A DNA stretch of 64,000 bases from Gammaproteobacteria bacterium (GCA_032250735.1 JAVVEP010000006.1:1-64000); one strand, 5' to 3'. Shown: positions 18,386 through 27,847, numbered from the stretch's first letter. Program-made: numbers and translations. Notes: generated by a model not told the origin, from the letters alone.

Positions 18386-21307
18386 TTATTTCCTCTTGCC
18401 GATGTTGAGCCGGGCCGGTTTTTTGCCCGCAAAATAGCTCAGCCACGATTTGCGCTCAGGCTGGCCGGGGACGGGCAGCATGGTCTCGAACTGTGGTGAG
18501 GTGACCTCGGGCTCATTGGGATCGGCCTTGTAGACGCGCACCTGCACGTCATACCAACCGGCCTGCCCGGTGATGGGGTCGGAGTTGGAGAGGTGCTGTC
18601 CCGCATCGTGGGCGGGCAGCTCTTCGGAGATCAGGTGATTGAGCAGGAAGCCCTTTTGTGATTCGTTGGCATCGGGCGTGAGGTTCCAGGCGCCGCGGGC
18701 CTTGCCGATGGCGTTCCAGGTCCACACGGTGCCGGGTTCCACCGCCTCGGAGAAGCGACACATGCAGCGCACCTTGCCCCACTGGGATTCCACCCAGATC
18801 CAGTCGCCGTCGTCAAAGCCGGCGGCCGCCGCGGTCTTCGGGTTCACGTGCAGGTAGTTGTGGGTATGGATCTGGCGCAGCCAGGCATTCTGCGAATCCC
18901 AGCTGTGATACATGGCCATGGGACGCTGGGTGAGGGCGTTGAGCGGGTATTTGTGCTTGTCCGTCAACTGGGCCTCCAGCGGCTCGTAATAAAACGGCAG
19001 CGGATCGAAATAGGTCTCGATGCGCTTGCGCAGGCGATCCGGTGGCTGTTTGCCGGCGTATTTGCCCTGCGCGCTGAGACGGAACTTCTGCAACACCTCG
19101 GAATAGATGTGGATGTTGATGGGATCCGTGTAGCGCGTCAGGTGGTGATGTTGCGCCCATTCCAGGTAACCCTGATTCCAGTTACGCATGTACTGGTAGG
19201 ACTTGGGCAGCTCGTAATGGAACACGCAATTGTTCTTCTCGTACATCTCCCACTGCTTGGGGTTGGGTTCGCCGCGAATGGATTTTTCGCCACTCTTGCC
19301 GCGCCAGCCCGCCAGGAAACCGATGCCGGAACCCGGCTCGGTCTCGAAGTTGGTGATGAAGTCCGGATAATCGCGGAACTTGCGCGAACCGTCTTTGTTG
19401 GTGAAGGCGGGAAAACCCAACCGTGAGCCCAGCTCGATCAGCACCTCCTGGAACGGTTTGCACTGCCCCTTGGGCGGCACTACCGGGATGCGCACGGAGT
19501 CTACCGGGCCATCGAATTCGGAGATGGGGCGGTCGAGCATGGACATCACGTCGTGACGCTCCAGATAGGTGGTGTCGGGCAGCACCAGGTCGGCAAAGGC
19601 CACCATTTCCGATTGGAAGGCATCACAGACGATCAGGAAGGGGATCTTGTATTCGCCATCCTCTTCCTTGTCGTTGAGCATCTTGCGCACTTCCGAGGTA
19701 TTCATCGACGAGTTCCAGGCCATGTTGGCCATGAAGATCATCAGGGTGTCGATCTTGTACGGATCGCCGCGATGGGCATTGGTGATGGCGTTGTGCATCA
19801 GGCCGTGCACCGACAGCGGATATTCCCAGGAGAAGGCCTTGTCGATGCGTACCGCCTCGCCGTTGTCGTCGACGAACAGGTCATTCGGATCGGCCGGCCA
19901 GCCCAGCGGCATGCCACCCAGGGGCGTATTGGGTTTGACGCCGTGCGGGCCATTGGGGGTCTTCGGGCAGGGCGGGATCGGCCGAGGGAACGGCGCCTTA
20001 TGGCGGAAACCGCCGGGGCGATCGATGGTGCCGAGGATGGACATCAGGATCGACAGCGCACGGATGGTCTGGAAACCATTGGAGTGGGCAGCCAGGCCGC
20101 GCATGGCGTGGAAGGACACGGGGTTGCCGGTGACCGACTCGTGTTCCCTGCCCCAGGTATCGGTCCAGGCGATGGGCAATTCGATCTTTTCGTCGCGCGC
20201 GGTGATGCCCATTTCATGCGACAGGCGGCGGATGGTGTCCACCGGGATGCCGGTGATGTCGGCGGCCCACTCGGGGGTGTAATCCTTGACCCGATCCGCC
20301 AGCAGCTGGAAGGCCGTTTTCACCGGGGTGCCGTCGTCGAGCCTGAACTCACCGAGCAGCACAGGGTCGACGTTCTCGGTGTGGGTCTGCACGGCCCGAT
20401 TGGTGGTGCGATCCCACCACATCTCGTCATGCGGATGGATCTTGCCCTCGTCGAACTCCTCGCCGCGCATCAGCAGGCCGAACTCATCGCTGTCCGCATC
20501 GATATTGATGAGCTGGGCGCTGTTGGAATACTGGATCAGGAAGTCGCGGTCATACAGGCCGGTCTTGATGATCTCGTGGATCATGGCCAGCAGCAGGGCG
20601 CCGTCGGTGCCCGGTTTGATGGGCACCCACTCGTCGGCGATCGCGGAATAGCCGGTGCGGATGGGGTTGATGGAAACGAACCGCCCTCCGCTGCGCTTGA
20701 ACTTGGACAGCTCGATCTTCATCGGGTTGGAGTGATGGTCTTCCGCGGTGCCGAACATCAGGAACAGTTTGGAGCGCTCCAGGTCGGGGCCGCCGAATTC
20801 CCAAAAGGAGCCGCCGATGGTGTAAATCATGCCAGCGGCCATGTTCACCGAGCAGAAGCCGCCGTGGGCCGCGTAGTTGGGGGTGCCGAAGTTCCTGGCG
20901 AACATGCCGGTGAGGGCCTGCATCTGGTCACGGCCGGTGAACAGGGCGAATTTCTTGGGGTCGGTCTCGCGCAGATGGCGCAGACGGTCTTCCATGATTT
21001 GGAAGGCCTCATCCCAGGAGATCACCTCAAAATCCGAGCTGCCCCGATCGGCACCCTCGCGGCGGCGCAGCGGCTTGGTCAGCCGCGCCGGCGAATACTG
21101 CTTCATGATGCCCGAACTGCCCTTGGCGCAGATTACCCCCTTGTTGAGTGGGTGATCCGGGTTGCCCTGGATGTAGCGCACCTCGCCATCACGCAGGGTG
21201 ACCCGTATGCCGCAACGGCAGGCACACATATAACAGGTGGTGTTTTTGGTCTCGATGCCTTTTTCGAGACTGGATTCTGGCGCTGAGGCTGTGCTCGTGT
21301 AGGACAT
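18386..21307 (-). CDS. soeA: Sulfite dehydrogenase (quinone) molybdopterin subunit SoeA
   Basis: Catalytic subunit, 973 residues from the ATG at 21307, a size fitting SoeA of purple sulfur bacteria. It oxidises sulfite to sulfate in the cytoplasm. The N terminus holds a [4Fe-4S] site Cys25-x2-Cys28-x3-Cys32...Cys60, followed by the molybdopterin oxidoreductase core and a C-terminal dinucleotide-binding domain. There is no twin-arginine signal, which separates it from periplasmic thiosulfate/polysulfide reductases. A Cys in GGFCSVNMA is the likely Mo ligand by position. The 577-codon open frame on the opposite strand is a composition artefact. The gene is divergent from aprMBA. Confidence 0.92.
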   Translation of the reverse strand: MSYTSTASAPESSLEKGIETKNTTCYMCACRCGIRVTLRDGEVRYIQGNPDHPLNKGVICAKGSSGIMKQYSPARLTKPLRRREGADRGSSDFEVISWDEAFQIMEDRLRHLRETDPKKFALFTGRDQMQALTGMFARNFGTPNYAAHGGFCSVNMAAGMIYTIGGSFWEFGGPDLERSKLFLMFGTAEDHHSNPMKIELSKFKRSGGRFVSINPIRTGYSAIADEWVPIKPGTDGALLLAMIHEIIKTGLYDRDFLIQYSNSAQLINIDADSDEFGLLMRGEEFDEGKIHPHDEMWWDRTTNRAVQTHTENVDPVLLGEFRLDDGTPVKTAFQLLADRVKDYTPEWAADITGIPVDTIRRLSHEMGITARDEKIELPIAWTDTWGREHESVTGNPVSFHAMRGLAAHSNGFQTIRALSILMSILGTIDRPGGFRHKAPFPRPIPPCPKTPNGPHGVKPNTPLGGMPLGWPADPNDLFVDDNGEAVRIDKAFSWEYPLSVHGLMHNAITNAHRGDPYKIDTLMIFMANMAWNSSMNTSEVRKMLNDKEEDGEYKIPFLIVCDAFQSEMVAFADLVLPDTTYLERHDVMSMLDRPISEFDGPVDSVRIPVVPPKGQCKPFQEVLIELGSRLGFPAFTNKDGSRKFRDYPDFITNFETEPGSGIGFLAGWRGKSGEKSIRGEPNPKQWEMYEKNNCVFHYELPKSYQYMRNWNQGYLEWAQHHHLTRYTDPINIHIYSEVLQKFRLSAQGKYAGKQPPDRLRKRIETYFDPLPFYYEPLEAQLTDKHKYPLNALTQRPMAMYHSWDSQNAWLRQIHTHNYLHVNPKTAAAAGFDDGDWIWVESQWGKVRCMCRFSEAVEPGTVWTWNAIGKARGAWNLTPDANESQKGFLLNHLISEELPAHDAGQHLSNSDPITGQAGWYDVQVRVYKADPNEPEVTSPQFETMLPVPGQPERKSWLSYFAGKKPARLNIGKRK

Positions 21308-21763
21308 AATATCTAGCCTTTGGTGTAAGCGGTCGGAAATTATATCAGCATATAGTGATATAGCTAACTTATTGCACTTGGGCCGCGATAAATAATTTGT
21401 ATCGCCATGCGCCTTGCTGATGGATACATAACTAGCCAAGCCCGAAAAGACTCGCTATGTTTCGGGCTGGAGTTTTTTCTGGTCTGTTCTGGGCGCTAGT
21501 CTATTATTGCGGTGGTGATTAACAGTCCGTAGACCGAAACGCTCAATTAATGAACAGAATGCTCGCCCTGACAGATTTTACGGTGTGATTATTGCTGCTC
21601 GTGCTTTGCCAGCAGGTGCTGGTTCAACAGTAGCAGACTAGTAAGTTATAGATTTTTTGTATAGGGGATTTAGTCTTACTATGCTCGACGGCTGCCCATT
21701 TTAAAGCTAATCTGTCGGCCAATAATTTTGCGGCCAACAATTATAATTACGAGGATAATCTAA
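21308..21763. other. Shared regulatory region between soeABC and aprMBA
   Basis: These 456 bases contain no gene and separate the divergent soeA and aprM. The sequence is much more A+T-rich than the soe side. A direct repeat GGCCAA...GGCCAA occurs near 21718-21738, just before the aprM ribosome-binding site. It must carry promoters in both directions; the best aprM candidate is listed separately. I recognise no operator. Confidence 0.6.
21657..21685 (+). promoter_or_regulatory. Putative promoter of aprMBA
   Basis: TTGTAT and TATGCT with 17 bp spacing, about 80 bases before the aprM ATG. This is a pattern match in A+T-rich DNA, where chance matches are common. Confidence 0.35.
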
Positions 21764-22615
21764 ATGTTCATGATCAATCCCTTCGCCGAGCTTTCGGCAT
21801 CGATACCATCCAATGTAATGCAGGGGTACCTCATCTTGATGGTGCTGCTGGTTGTAGGCGGCACAATACTGGACATGATGCATAAAAAAAGCGCGAAGTA
21901 TTTTTTCGAAAATGCGAAAAAAGCGCAGGCGAATGCAAAACGGACAGTGGGTACCGGGGAAAAAGTCGGTCTTGCCATTCAAACGGTTGCCAGTGAGGTG
22001 TTAACGTCTTCTGAGTTCTGCAACCCAAAACGCAGGCTTTCCCATCTGTTAACCATGTATGGCTTTATTATTTTCGTGGTGACTACCGCCATTATGATTT
22101 TTGGCTACCCAACTCCTGCAACACCGGCACCTGCCATCCTGCCGCAGCTCTGGCATATCGGTGCGTTGATGCTGGCGATTGGTGGATACTGGTTCTGGTT
22201 CTTTATCCGCGTTGATGTGTCTGCGGAAGGTCTTCCCTGGTTCCGTTTTGAACGTGCGGATTTGTTTATCCTTTCACTGTTAGCCACCTCGACTTTTGCA
22301 TTGATCTGGTCTTATACGCAGTCTGCAGGTATTGCAGGGTGGTCAACGCTGTTCATGGTCTTGTTTATCGCTTCAGCCACGTTACTGTTTGGCGGCGTAT
22401 ATTGGTCCAAGTTTGCACACATGTTCTTCAAGCCTGCCGCAGCACATCAGAAAAAAATTACCAAAGCCGACGGTTCAATGGAGAATCTGCCTGGTGACTA
22501 TGACCTGACCGATCCTGAAGTACAGAAAAGATTTCCGGATATCCCTGAGTATATGGGCAAAAATCCTCCAAACATGGGGCTTGGTATCAAGCGTGAAGCG
22601 CCTAACCATTACTAA
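21764..22615 (+). CDS. aprM: APS reductase membrane anchor AprM
   Basis: A 283-residue membrane protein with about five helices (roughly residues 20-42, 92-112, 125-150, 165-185 and 195-216) and a soluble C-terminal tail ending in KREAPNHY. In purple sulfur bacteria and related oxidisers AprM takes the place of QmoABC as the quinone link for AprBA; its position directly before aprB supports this. The ATG has GAGG upstream; a second in-frame ATG is two codons later. Codon use is A/T-rich, unlike soeA across the intergenic region. Confidence 0.9.
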   Translation: MFMINPFAELSASIPSNVMQGYLILMVLLVVGGTILDMMHKKSAKYFFENAKKAQANAKRTVGTGEKVGLAIQTVASEVLTSSEFCNPKRRLSHLLTMYGFIIFVVTTAIMIFGYPTPATPAPAILPQLWHIGALMLAIGGYWFWFFIRVDVSAEGLPWFRFERADLFILSLLATSTFALIWSYTQSAGIAGWSTLFMVLFIASATLLFGGVYWSKFAHMFFKPAAAHQKKITKADGSMENLPGDYDLTDPEVQKRFPDIPEYMGKNPPNMGLGIKREAPNHY

Positions 22616-22638
22616 TTCAAAAGCAGGAGAATAAAAAA

Positions 22639-23121
22639 ATGCCAACTTTTGTATATATGACGCGCTGTGATGGCTGTGGCCACTGCGTTGATATTTGTCC
22701 TTCGGACATCATGCACATCGATAAAACCCTTCGTCGTGCTTACAACATCGAACCTAACATGTGCTGGGAATGTTACTCCTGTGTTAAGGCCTGTCCAATG
22801 AACGCCATTGATGTGCGCGGTTATGCGGATTTTGCCCCGCTGGGTCACTCGGTACGTGTGAATCGTGATGAAGAGAAAGGCACCATTGCCTGGCGTATCA
22901 AGTTCCGCAACGGCAAAAAAGACATGGATCTACTGGCGCCTATCACCACCAAGCCCTGGGGCACAGGATATCCAAACTTGTCCGAAGCAGCTGCACCCAG
23001 CAAGGAAGTGCGTGACAGTGAACTATTGTTCAACGAGCCTAAGTATGTCCGCATGGATGAAGGTGGTTTACATACGCTGGAATCAAATGGCTTGCAAATT
23101 AAAGAAGGGGTGTACTACTAA
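22639..23121 (+). CDS. aprB: Adenylylsulfate reductase beta subunit
   Basis: Iron-sulfur subunit of APS reductase, 160 residues. Two [4Fe-4S] motifs are intact: Cys10-x2-Cys13-x2-Cys16-x3-Cys20 and Cys42-x2-Cys45-x2-Cys48-x3-Cys52, with a Trp (43) between clusters as in known AprB. The C-terminal extension wraps around AprA in solved structures. Running in the oxidative direction it takes electrons from the AprA flavin and passes them to AprM. Its stop overlaps the aprA start by one base (TAATG). AGGAG lies upstream of the ATG. Confidence 0.97.
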   Translation: MPTFVYMTRCDGCGHCVDICPSDIMHIDKTLRRAYNIEPNMCWECYSCVKACPMNAIDVRGYADFAPLGHSVRVNRDEEKGTIAWRIKFRNGKKDMDLLAPITTKPWGTGYPNLSEAAAPSKEVRDSELLFNEPKYVRMDEGGLHTLESNGLQIKEGVYY

Positions 23122-25028
23122 TGGGCTACAAGACAATTATTGAAGACGGTATTGACGTCTTGGTTGCGGGTGCGGGCCTCGGTGGTACCGGTGCGGCATT
23201 TGAAGCAAGATATTGGGGCAAGGACAAAAAAATTGTCATTGCAGAAAAAGCCAATATCGATCGTTCTGGTGCGGTAGCCCAGGGTCTGTATGCGATCAAC
23301 TGCTACATGGGAACACGCTTCGGCGAGAACAACCCGGAAGATCACGTACGTTATGCACGTATCGACTTAATGGGTATGGTGCGTGAAGATTTGGCATTCG
23401 ATATGGCGCGTCACGTTGACTCGGCTGTGCATCAGTTTGAAGAGTGGGGCCTGCCGATCATGCGCAACACAAAGACCGGCGCCTATCTGCGTGAAGGTCG
23501 TTGGCAGATCATGATTCACGGTGAGTCCTACAAGCCGATTGTTGCAGAAGCTGCGAAAAGATCAGCAGACAAGGTATTCAATCGTGTTTGCTTAACCCAT
23601 CTGCTGATGGATGAGGCCAAAGAGAACCGCGTTGCCGGTGCCGTTGGTTTCAACGTACGTACTGGTAACTATCACGTATTCAAGTCCAAGACTGTTGTCT
23701 GTGGTGCCGGTGGTGCTTCCAATATCTTCAAGCCACGTTCAGTGGGTGAGGGTGCGGGTCGTGTCTGGTACGCACCATGGTCTTCAGGTTCTGCTTATGG
23801 CCTGATGATCGAAGCAGGCGCGAAGATGACGCAAATGGAAAACCGTATCGTACTGGCTCGATTCAAGGATGGTTACGGTCCTGTCGGTGCTTACTTCCTG
23901 CATCTTAAGACCTATACCCAGAATGCCTACGGTGAAGAGTACGAGTCCAAGTGGTTCCCTGAGCTGCAGGAAAGGGTTGGTATAGAATACCTGGACCCAG
24001 AAGCGTCTCACACCACTCACCGTCCAATCCCAACCTGTCTGCGTAACCACGCAATCATCAGTGAGGTGAATGCTGGTCGTGGTCCTATCCACATGGTTAC
24101 GATGGAAGCCTTCCAGGATCCTCATCTTGAAGAGATTGGCTGGCATAACTTCCTGGGTATGACCGTGGGTCAGGCGGTACTGTGGGCGGCAACGGATGTT
24201 GATCCTAAACACGAAAACCCTGAACTGACGACTTCCGAGCCCTACGTCATGGGTTCACATGCAACCGGTTGTGGTGCCTGGTGTTCTGGTCCGGAGGATG
24301 TATCACCAGAGGAATACTTCTGGGGTTACAACCGTATGACGACCATTGAAGGCCTGTTCGGTGCGGGTGATGCGGTAGGCGGCACACCTCACGCATTCTC
24401 ATCAGGTTCTTTCACTGAAGGTCGTCTGGCTGCTAAAGCTGCCTGTAAATATATTGATGATGGCAAAGCGGAAGGCATCCGCGTGACTGACGCTCAGATC
24501 AATCGTCGTAAAGAGCAGATCTACAAGCCACTGGAAACTTATAAAGTCTATAGTAACGAAGTGGTTGCCGGTTCCGTTAATCCTAACTTCCACAACCCAA
24601 GACAGGGTCTTGATCGTTTGCAGAAGTTGATGGATGAGTATTGTGGTGGTTTTGGTGTTAGCTACATGACCAACGATAAGCTTCTGAACATCGGTCTTAA
24701 GAAGATGTCGATTTTGGGAGAAGATCTGGAGAAAATTGCCGCGTCAGATATCCATGAACTGCTGCGTGCATGGGAACTGAAGCATCGTTTCCTGACTTCT
24801 GAAGCGGTATTCCATCATACGTTGTTCCGTAAGGAGACACGTTGGCCTGGTTACTACTACCGTGGTGATGCGATGAAGCTGGATGATGAGAACTGGCATG
24901 TATTAACCGTTTCTCGTCGTGATCCTCAGACGGGTGAGTACACGATGGAAAAAGCGCCTCTGTACCACCTTGTAGGTGACATCGAGGACAAAGATCTGGC
25001 TAGACTGAAAGCACAAGGTCACCACTAA
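23121..25028 (+). CDS. aprA: Adenylylsulfate reductase alpha subunit
   Basis: Flavoprotein subunit of 635 residues related to fumarate reductase/succinate dehydrogenase flavoproteins. In sulfur oxidisers it converts sulfite plus AMP to APS. The FAD motif GAGLGGTGAAFEA is near the N terminus; the substrate-pocket region with MGSHATGCGAWCSGPED and FGAGDAVGGTPHAFSSGSF is present. It is translationally coupled to aprB and followed by a double hairpin terminator. Codon use is A/T-leaning like aprM and aprB. The coupling with AprM and a distant sat argues for the oxidative pathway instead of sulfate reduction. Confidence 0.97.
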   Translation: MGYKTIIEDGIDVLVAGAGLGGTGAAFEARYWGKDKKIVIAEKANIDRSGAVAQGLYAINCYMGTRFGENNPEDHVRYARIDLMGMVREDLAFDMARHVDSAVHQFEEWGLPIMRNTKTGAYLREGRWQIMIHGESYKPIVAEAAKRSADKVFNRVCLTHLLMDEAKENRVAGAVGFNVRTGNYHVFKSKTVVCGAGGASNIFKPRSVGEGAGRVWYAPWSSGSAYGLMIEAGAKMTQMENRIVLARFKDGYGPVGAYFLHLKTYTQNAYGEEYESKWFPELQERVGIEYLDPEASHTTHRPIPTCLRNHAIISEVNAGRGPIHMVTMEAFQDPHLEEIGWHNFLGMTVGQAVLWAATDVDPKHENPELTTSEPYVMGSHATGCGAWCSGPEDVSPEEYFWGYNRMTTIEGLFGAGDAVGGTPHAFSSGSFTEGRLAAKAACKYIDDGKAEGIRVTDAQINRRKEQIYKPLETYKVYSNEVVAGSVNPNFHNPRQGLDRLQKLMDEYCGGFGVSYMTNDKLLNIGLKKMSILGEDLEKIAASDIHELLRAWELKHRFLTSEAVFHHTLFRKETRWPGYYYRGDAMKLDDENWHVLTVSRRDPQTGEYTMEKAPLYHLVGDIEDKDLARLKAQGHH

Positions 25029-25123
25029 GCAACTTTTCAAGCATCTTTTTATGCAAGGAAGGGCGTGATTTTCTAGTCTTTTAAAATCACGTCAGTTAAC
25101 AATATTTGCGTTAACTTGCTGTT

Positions 25124-25163
25124 AAAAAAGGGACCGACATGTTTAGTGTTGGTCCCTTTTTTA
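25124..25163 (+). terminator. Rho-independent terminator of aprMBA
   Basis: The 12-base arm AAAAAAGGGACC (25124-25135) pairs with GGTCCCTTTTTT (25151-25162). A second hairpin, CGTGATTTT / AAAATCACG, lies just before it at 25064-25091. Confidence 0.92.
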
Positions 25164-25205
25164 TCTATTAAGAGGTTATCTATTTAGCGATTGGTTTGGT
25201 CACGC

Positions 25206-25240
25206 TTTAGATGACATTGCTTTAGATGACATTGCTTTAG
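25206..25240. repeat. Tandem 15-bp repeat upstream of the 117-aa gene
   Basis: TTTAGATGACATTGC occurs twice in tandem plus a partial third TTTAG, about 60 bases before the start of the next gene. Confidence 0.8.
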
Positions 25241-25297
25241 GTTGCATAAGAAAGTGCAAAAGTGTCTTTTGATGAGATAGATTAACGAGATGTTTTG

Positions 25298-25648
25298 ATG
25301 AATATTATTGAAAAAACAGATGAAGAGATTTTAGAGCTGGCGCACCCGATGTGGGCGGATCTTGTGAAATACTCGAATGAAGGAAACTACGGTGCTTTCA
25401 CCCGTAACTTCTCGTCTTCATTTATAAAGGGCGCGAATGAGGTTGAAATGGGCAAGCAGTTTGCGAGAAGCGACCTGGCAAAAAACCTGTCAGAAGATTA
25501 TTCATATCTTGGCATGATTCGTCGTGGTGAATATGTCACTGTTCTTTATAAAGTGATTAACAAAAAAGATAAAGGTGAATGGCTGGGCAGGCTGGTGCTG
25601 GGTTATGAAAAGGACAAAGTGAGGATTTTTGGTGCGACCTTGTTCTAG
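25298..25648 (+). CDS. Hypothetical 116-residue protein next to apr
   Basis: A small soluble protein I do not recognise by name. It has an N-terminal helix-rich part (EEILELAHPMWADLVKYSN), a middle with FTRNFSSSF, and beta-rich C-terminal strands ending in VRIFGATLF. The overall order resembles a small alpha+beta (NTF2/SnoaL-like) fold, but that is only an impression. The ATG at 25298 is preferred over a TTG one codon earlier. It lies after the aprMBA terminator and about 45 bases before the SlyD-like gene, and shares their A/T-leaning codon use, so it may begin a separate transcript with the SlyD-like and TPR genes. Confidence 0.75.
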   Translation: MNIIEKTDEEILELAHPMWADLVKYSNEGNYGAFTRNFSSSFIKGANEVEMGKQFARSDLAKNLSEDYSYLGMIRRGEYVTVLYKVINKKDKGEWLGRLVLGYEKDKVRIFGATLF

Positions 25649-25693
25649 GGCGGGGTTTTAAATCAGAGTTGGCAATAACAGGTTTTATTAGAT

Positions 25694-26203
25694 ATGTCAG
25701 ATACAATTGAAGACGAAAAATTCGTTGAGCTAAATTATAAGGTCATCGATAACAAAACCGGTGATGTGCTGGTTACTGTGGACTATCCCCTGGGTTATGT
25801 TCATGGTGTGAATGATGTTATGAATGAGCAGGTGACAAAAGAGTTGTATGGTAAAAAAGTCGGGGATGTCATCGAAGTGCCTGTTGACACGACACTGTTA
25901 TATGGCGAGAGAGACGAGTCACTGGTGTTTACCGATCGTATCGAAAATGTCCCTGAGGAATTTCACGAAGTTGGTATGACCATCACCATGGAAAATGAAA
26001 AGGGTGAACCTAAAAACTTTATCGTCACTCGCTTCGATGACAAGACATTAACCGTTGATGGTAATAATCCATTGTGTGGCAGGGATGTCACTTTTATGTT
26101 GGAAGTTTTGTCTATACGTGAGGCTACCGATGAAGAAATCGATCTTGGCGGTGCGGTCGATGCCGACCCGGACCTAAATGAAATACTTGAACGCGCAGAA
26201 TGA
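25694..26203 (+). CDS. SlyD-like FKBP-type peptidyl-prolyl isomerase
   Basis: A 169-residue SlyD-type FKBP. The N-terminal strand, then LGYVHGVNDVMNEQVTKELYGKKVGD, corresponds to the FKBP 'G...L...L.GM..G..' core. An inserted flap region (EFHEVGMTITM...NNPLCGRDVTFMLEVLSIREAT) is the chaperone-like IF domain ending in the 'NHPLAGK.L.F.V.V..VR.AT' signature. The His/Cys metal-binding tail of E. coli SlyD is missing; an acidic tail replaces it. It would assist folding or metallocentre assembly. It overlaps the next gene by four bases (ATGA). Confidence 0.9.
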   Translation: MSDTIEDEKFVELNYKVIDNKTGDVLVTVDYPLGYVHGVNDVMNEQVTKELYGKKVGDVIEVPVDTTLLYGERDESLVFTDRIENVPEEFHEVGMTITMENEKGEPKNFIVTRFDDKTLTVDGNNPLCGRDVTFMLEVLSIREATDEEIDLGGAVDADPDLNEILERAE

Positions 26204-27228
26204 AATTCTCAAATAACACCATGCTTTTCCCTGTCAACAGGGTCCTGGAACGTACAATAGCTAGTTCACTAGGTATGCTGAGTGAGGAGCTGGTCGCAGC
26301 GGCTACTCCGGATACCCAGGTAACCACCGCTGATAATTTTCTTTTCATGCGCGGGAATTATGAGCAGCACCGTTTCAGTGCCAATATTCTTGAAAGTTTG
26401 CGTGGAGCACTTGGGGCTGCTCTTTCGAACGACAGTCGCGATCAGGAGCCGCTAGCCTGGGCTGAGACTCAAAACCGTCTTGGAAATATTTTGGCGGCAA
26501 TGGGCCAGCAGCAGAGAGCTGCTGAATTGTATGAAAAGGCCATTCAGTGTTTTAACCATGCGTTAGAAGTATTGAACCAGGACGATTCACCCTTCGGCTG
26601 GGCGGCGACGCAGTATAACCTGGGTACAGCAAGCCAGGCGCTTGGCCGACTGCAGGAAGATGCCAAACTATTAAAAACTGCCGTTGATGCTTATACCAAT
26701 GCCTTGTTGGTATGGTCGCGAGATGAATCACCAGAAGAGTGGATGTCCGCCATGTATCAACTGGGCGCTACTTTTCATGCCTACGGAAAACTTCTTAAAG
26801 GGAACCGTACTTTTCAAAAATCTGTTGTCGCCTATAAGAATGCACTTGCCGTGCTCGATGCAGATAATTATGCATTGGAGTTAACTGCTACACATAATAA
26901 CCGTGGAGCCGTATTGCATCATCTCGGTGAGTCAGAAGAAAATCCTGAACGCCTCGAGGAAGCCATTAAATCCTATGAAAAGGCATTAACGGTGAGCATG
27001 GAACAGCAGCTGCCCTTCCATTTGGCGGCCATCTGTCGAGTCAATAAGGCGACAGCACAAAATGTATTGGCAGAATTAACAAACGATGCTGTGCTTGCAG
27101 AAGAAGTGGCCGATGAGTTTGAGGTGATTGTCGAATGTTTTCCGCATGCCCTTCAGCCGCTTTGTTTAAAACACTGTGAGGAGCAAATGCATAAGGCGAA
27201 GTCGCTAACACTTGCGGCCAGCGCTTAG
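26200..27228 (+). CDS. TPR-repeat protein coupled to the SlyD-like gene
   Basis: A 342-residue soluble protein with at least four or five tetratricopeptide-like helix pairs between about residues 85 and 280: AETQNRLGNILAAMG, AATQYNLGTASQALG, MSAMYQLGATFHAYG and THNNRGAVLHHLG, each followed by an A-rich second helix. There is no signal peptide. The start overlaps the SlyD-like stop (ATGA), so the two are made together. A protein-docking role beside a folding catalyst suggests help in maturing Apr or another complex; that is inference only. Confidence 0.85.
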   Translation: MKFSNNTMLFPVNRVLERTIASSLGMLSEELVAAATPDTQVTTADNFLFMRGNYEQHRFSANILESLRGALGAALSNDSRDQEPLAWAETQNRLGNILAAMGQQQRAAELYEKAIQCFNHALEVLNQDDSPFGWAATQYNLGTASQALGRLQEDAKLLKTAVDAYTNALLVWSRDESPEEWMSAMYQLGATFHAYGKLLKGNRTFQKSVVAYKNALAVLDADNYALELTATHNNRGAVLHHLGESEENPERLEEAIKSYEKALTVSMEQQLPFHLAAICRVNKATAQNVLAELTNDAVLAEEVADEFEVIVECFPHALQPLCLKHCEEQMHKAKSLTLAASA

Positions 27229-27336
27229 TCGGGGGGTGTTGCGGTTGTTGAAGGCGCTGTCAATCTGCCGCTGCTTTGGCTGGATAGCAAAGATTTGTCA
27301 GTAAGTTGATGATAAGTTGATATAAGGTAGTGAAGT

Positions 27337-27762
27337 TTGTCGCCGGAAAAAAAACAAACAGAAAAACAGGAAAAAAAACGAGACCCCAATAATCCGTGCC
27401 TGTTTTGTACAGACCCACAAGGGGTGTCCCTGGATTACGAGCTTGCGTACAGTGCCCGAGATACCTATGCGGCGAGCCCGGGTCATACCCTGGTTATCCC
27501 GAAACGCCATGTCGCCAGTTTTTTCGACCTGACGCCGGAAGAAATCAATGCCTGCATGGCGCTGATAAACGAGGAACGCAAGTTACTGGACGAGGAGTTC
27601 AAGCCCGACGGCTACAACATCGGCGTGAACGTTGGTCCAGCGGCTGGGCAGAGTATTTTTCATGTCCATATTCACATCATTCCCCGCTATAAGGGAGATG
27701 TAGAGAATCCCCAGGGAGGGGTGCGGCATGTGATTCCAAAAAAGGGACATTACACGCGCTAG
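27337..27762 (+). CDS. HIT-family nucleotide hydrolase
   Basis: Histidine-triad protein of 141 residues. The active-site HVHIHIIPR motif is intact near the C terminus, and the nucleotide-binding NVGPAAGQSIFHVH segment precedes it. A CLFC motif near the N terminus may bind zinc. The apparent start is TTG at 27337 with AAGG upstream; no ATG fits. HIT proteins split nucleoside phosphoramidates and adenylylated compounds; members of the family can hydrolyse adenylyl sulfate (APS), which makes its place between apr and sat worth noting. Confidence 0.88.
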   Translation: MSPEKKQTEKQEKKRDPNNPCLFCTDPQGVSLDYELAYSARDTYAASPGHTLVIPKRHVASFFDLTPEEINACMALINEERKLLDEEFKPDGYNIGVNVGPAAGQSIFHVHIHIIPRYKGDVENPQGGVRHVIPKKGHYTR

Positions 27763-27847
27763 AGAGTATAATTTAGTCAGTTAGTGGGAGGGGCTGACAA
27801 CCCTGGTTATATTCCTCCCGTTTTCGACCCATTAAGGAGATTTGAAT

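Noticed and set aside
19553-21286. 577-codon open frame on the plus strand opposite soeA
   Set aside because: It is antisense to a well-supported molybdoenzyme gene, has a low-complexity Gly/His/Val-rich translation, and arises from G+C-rich codon structure.
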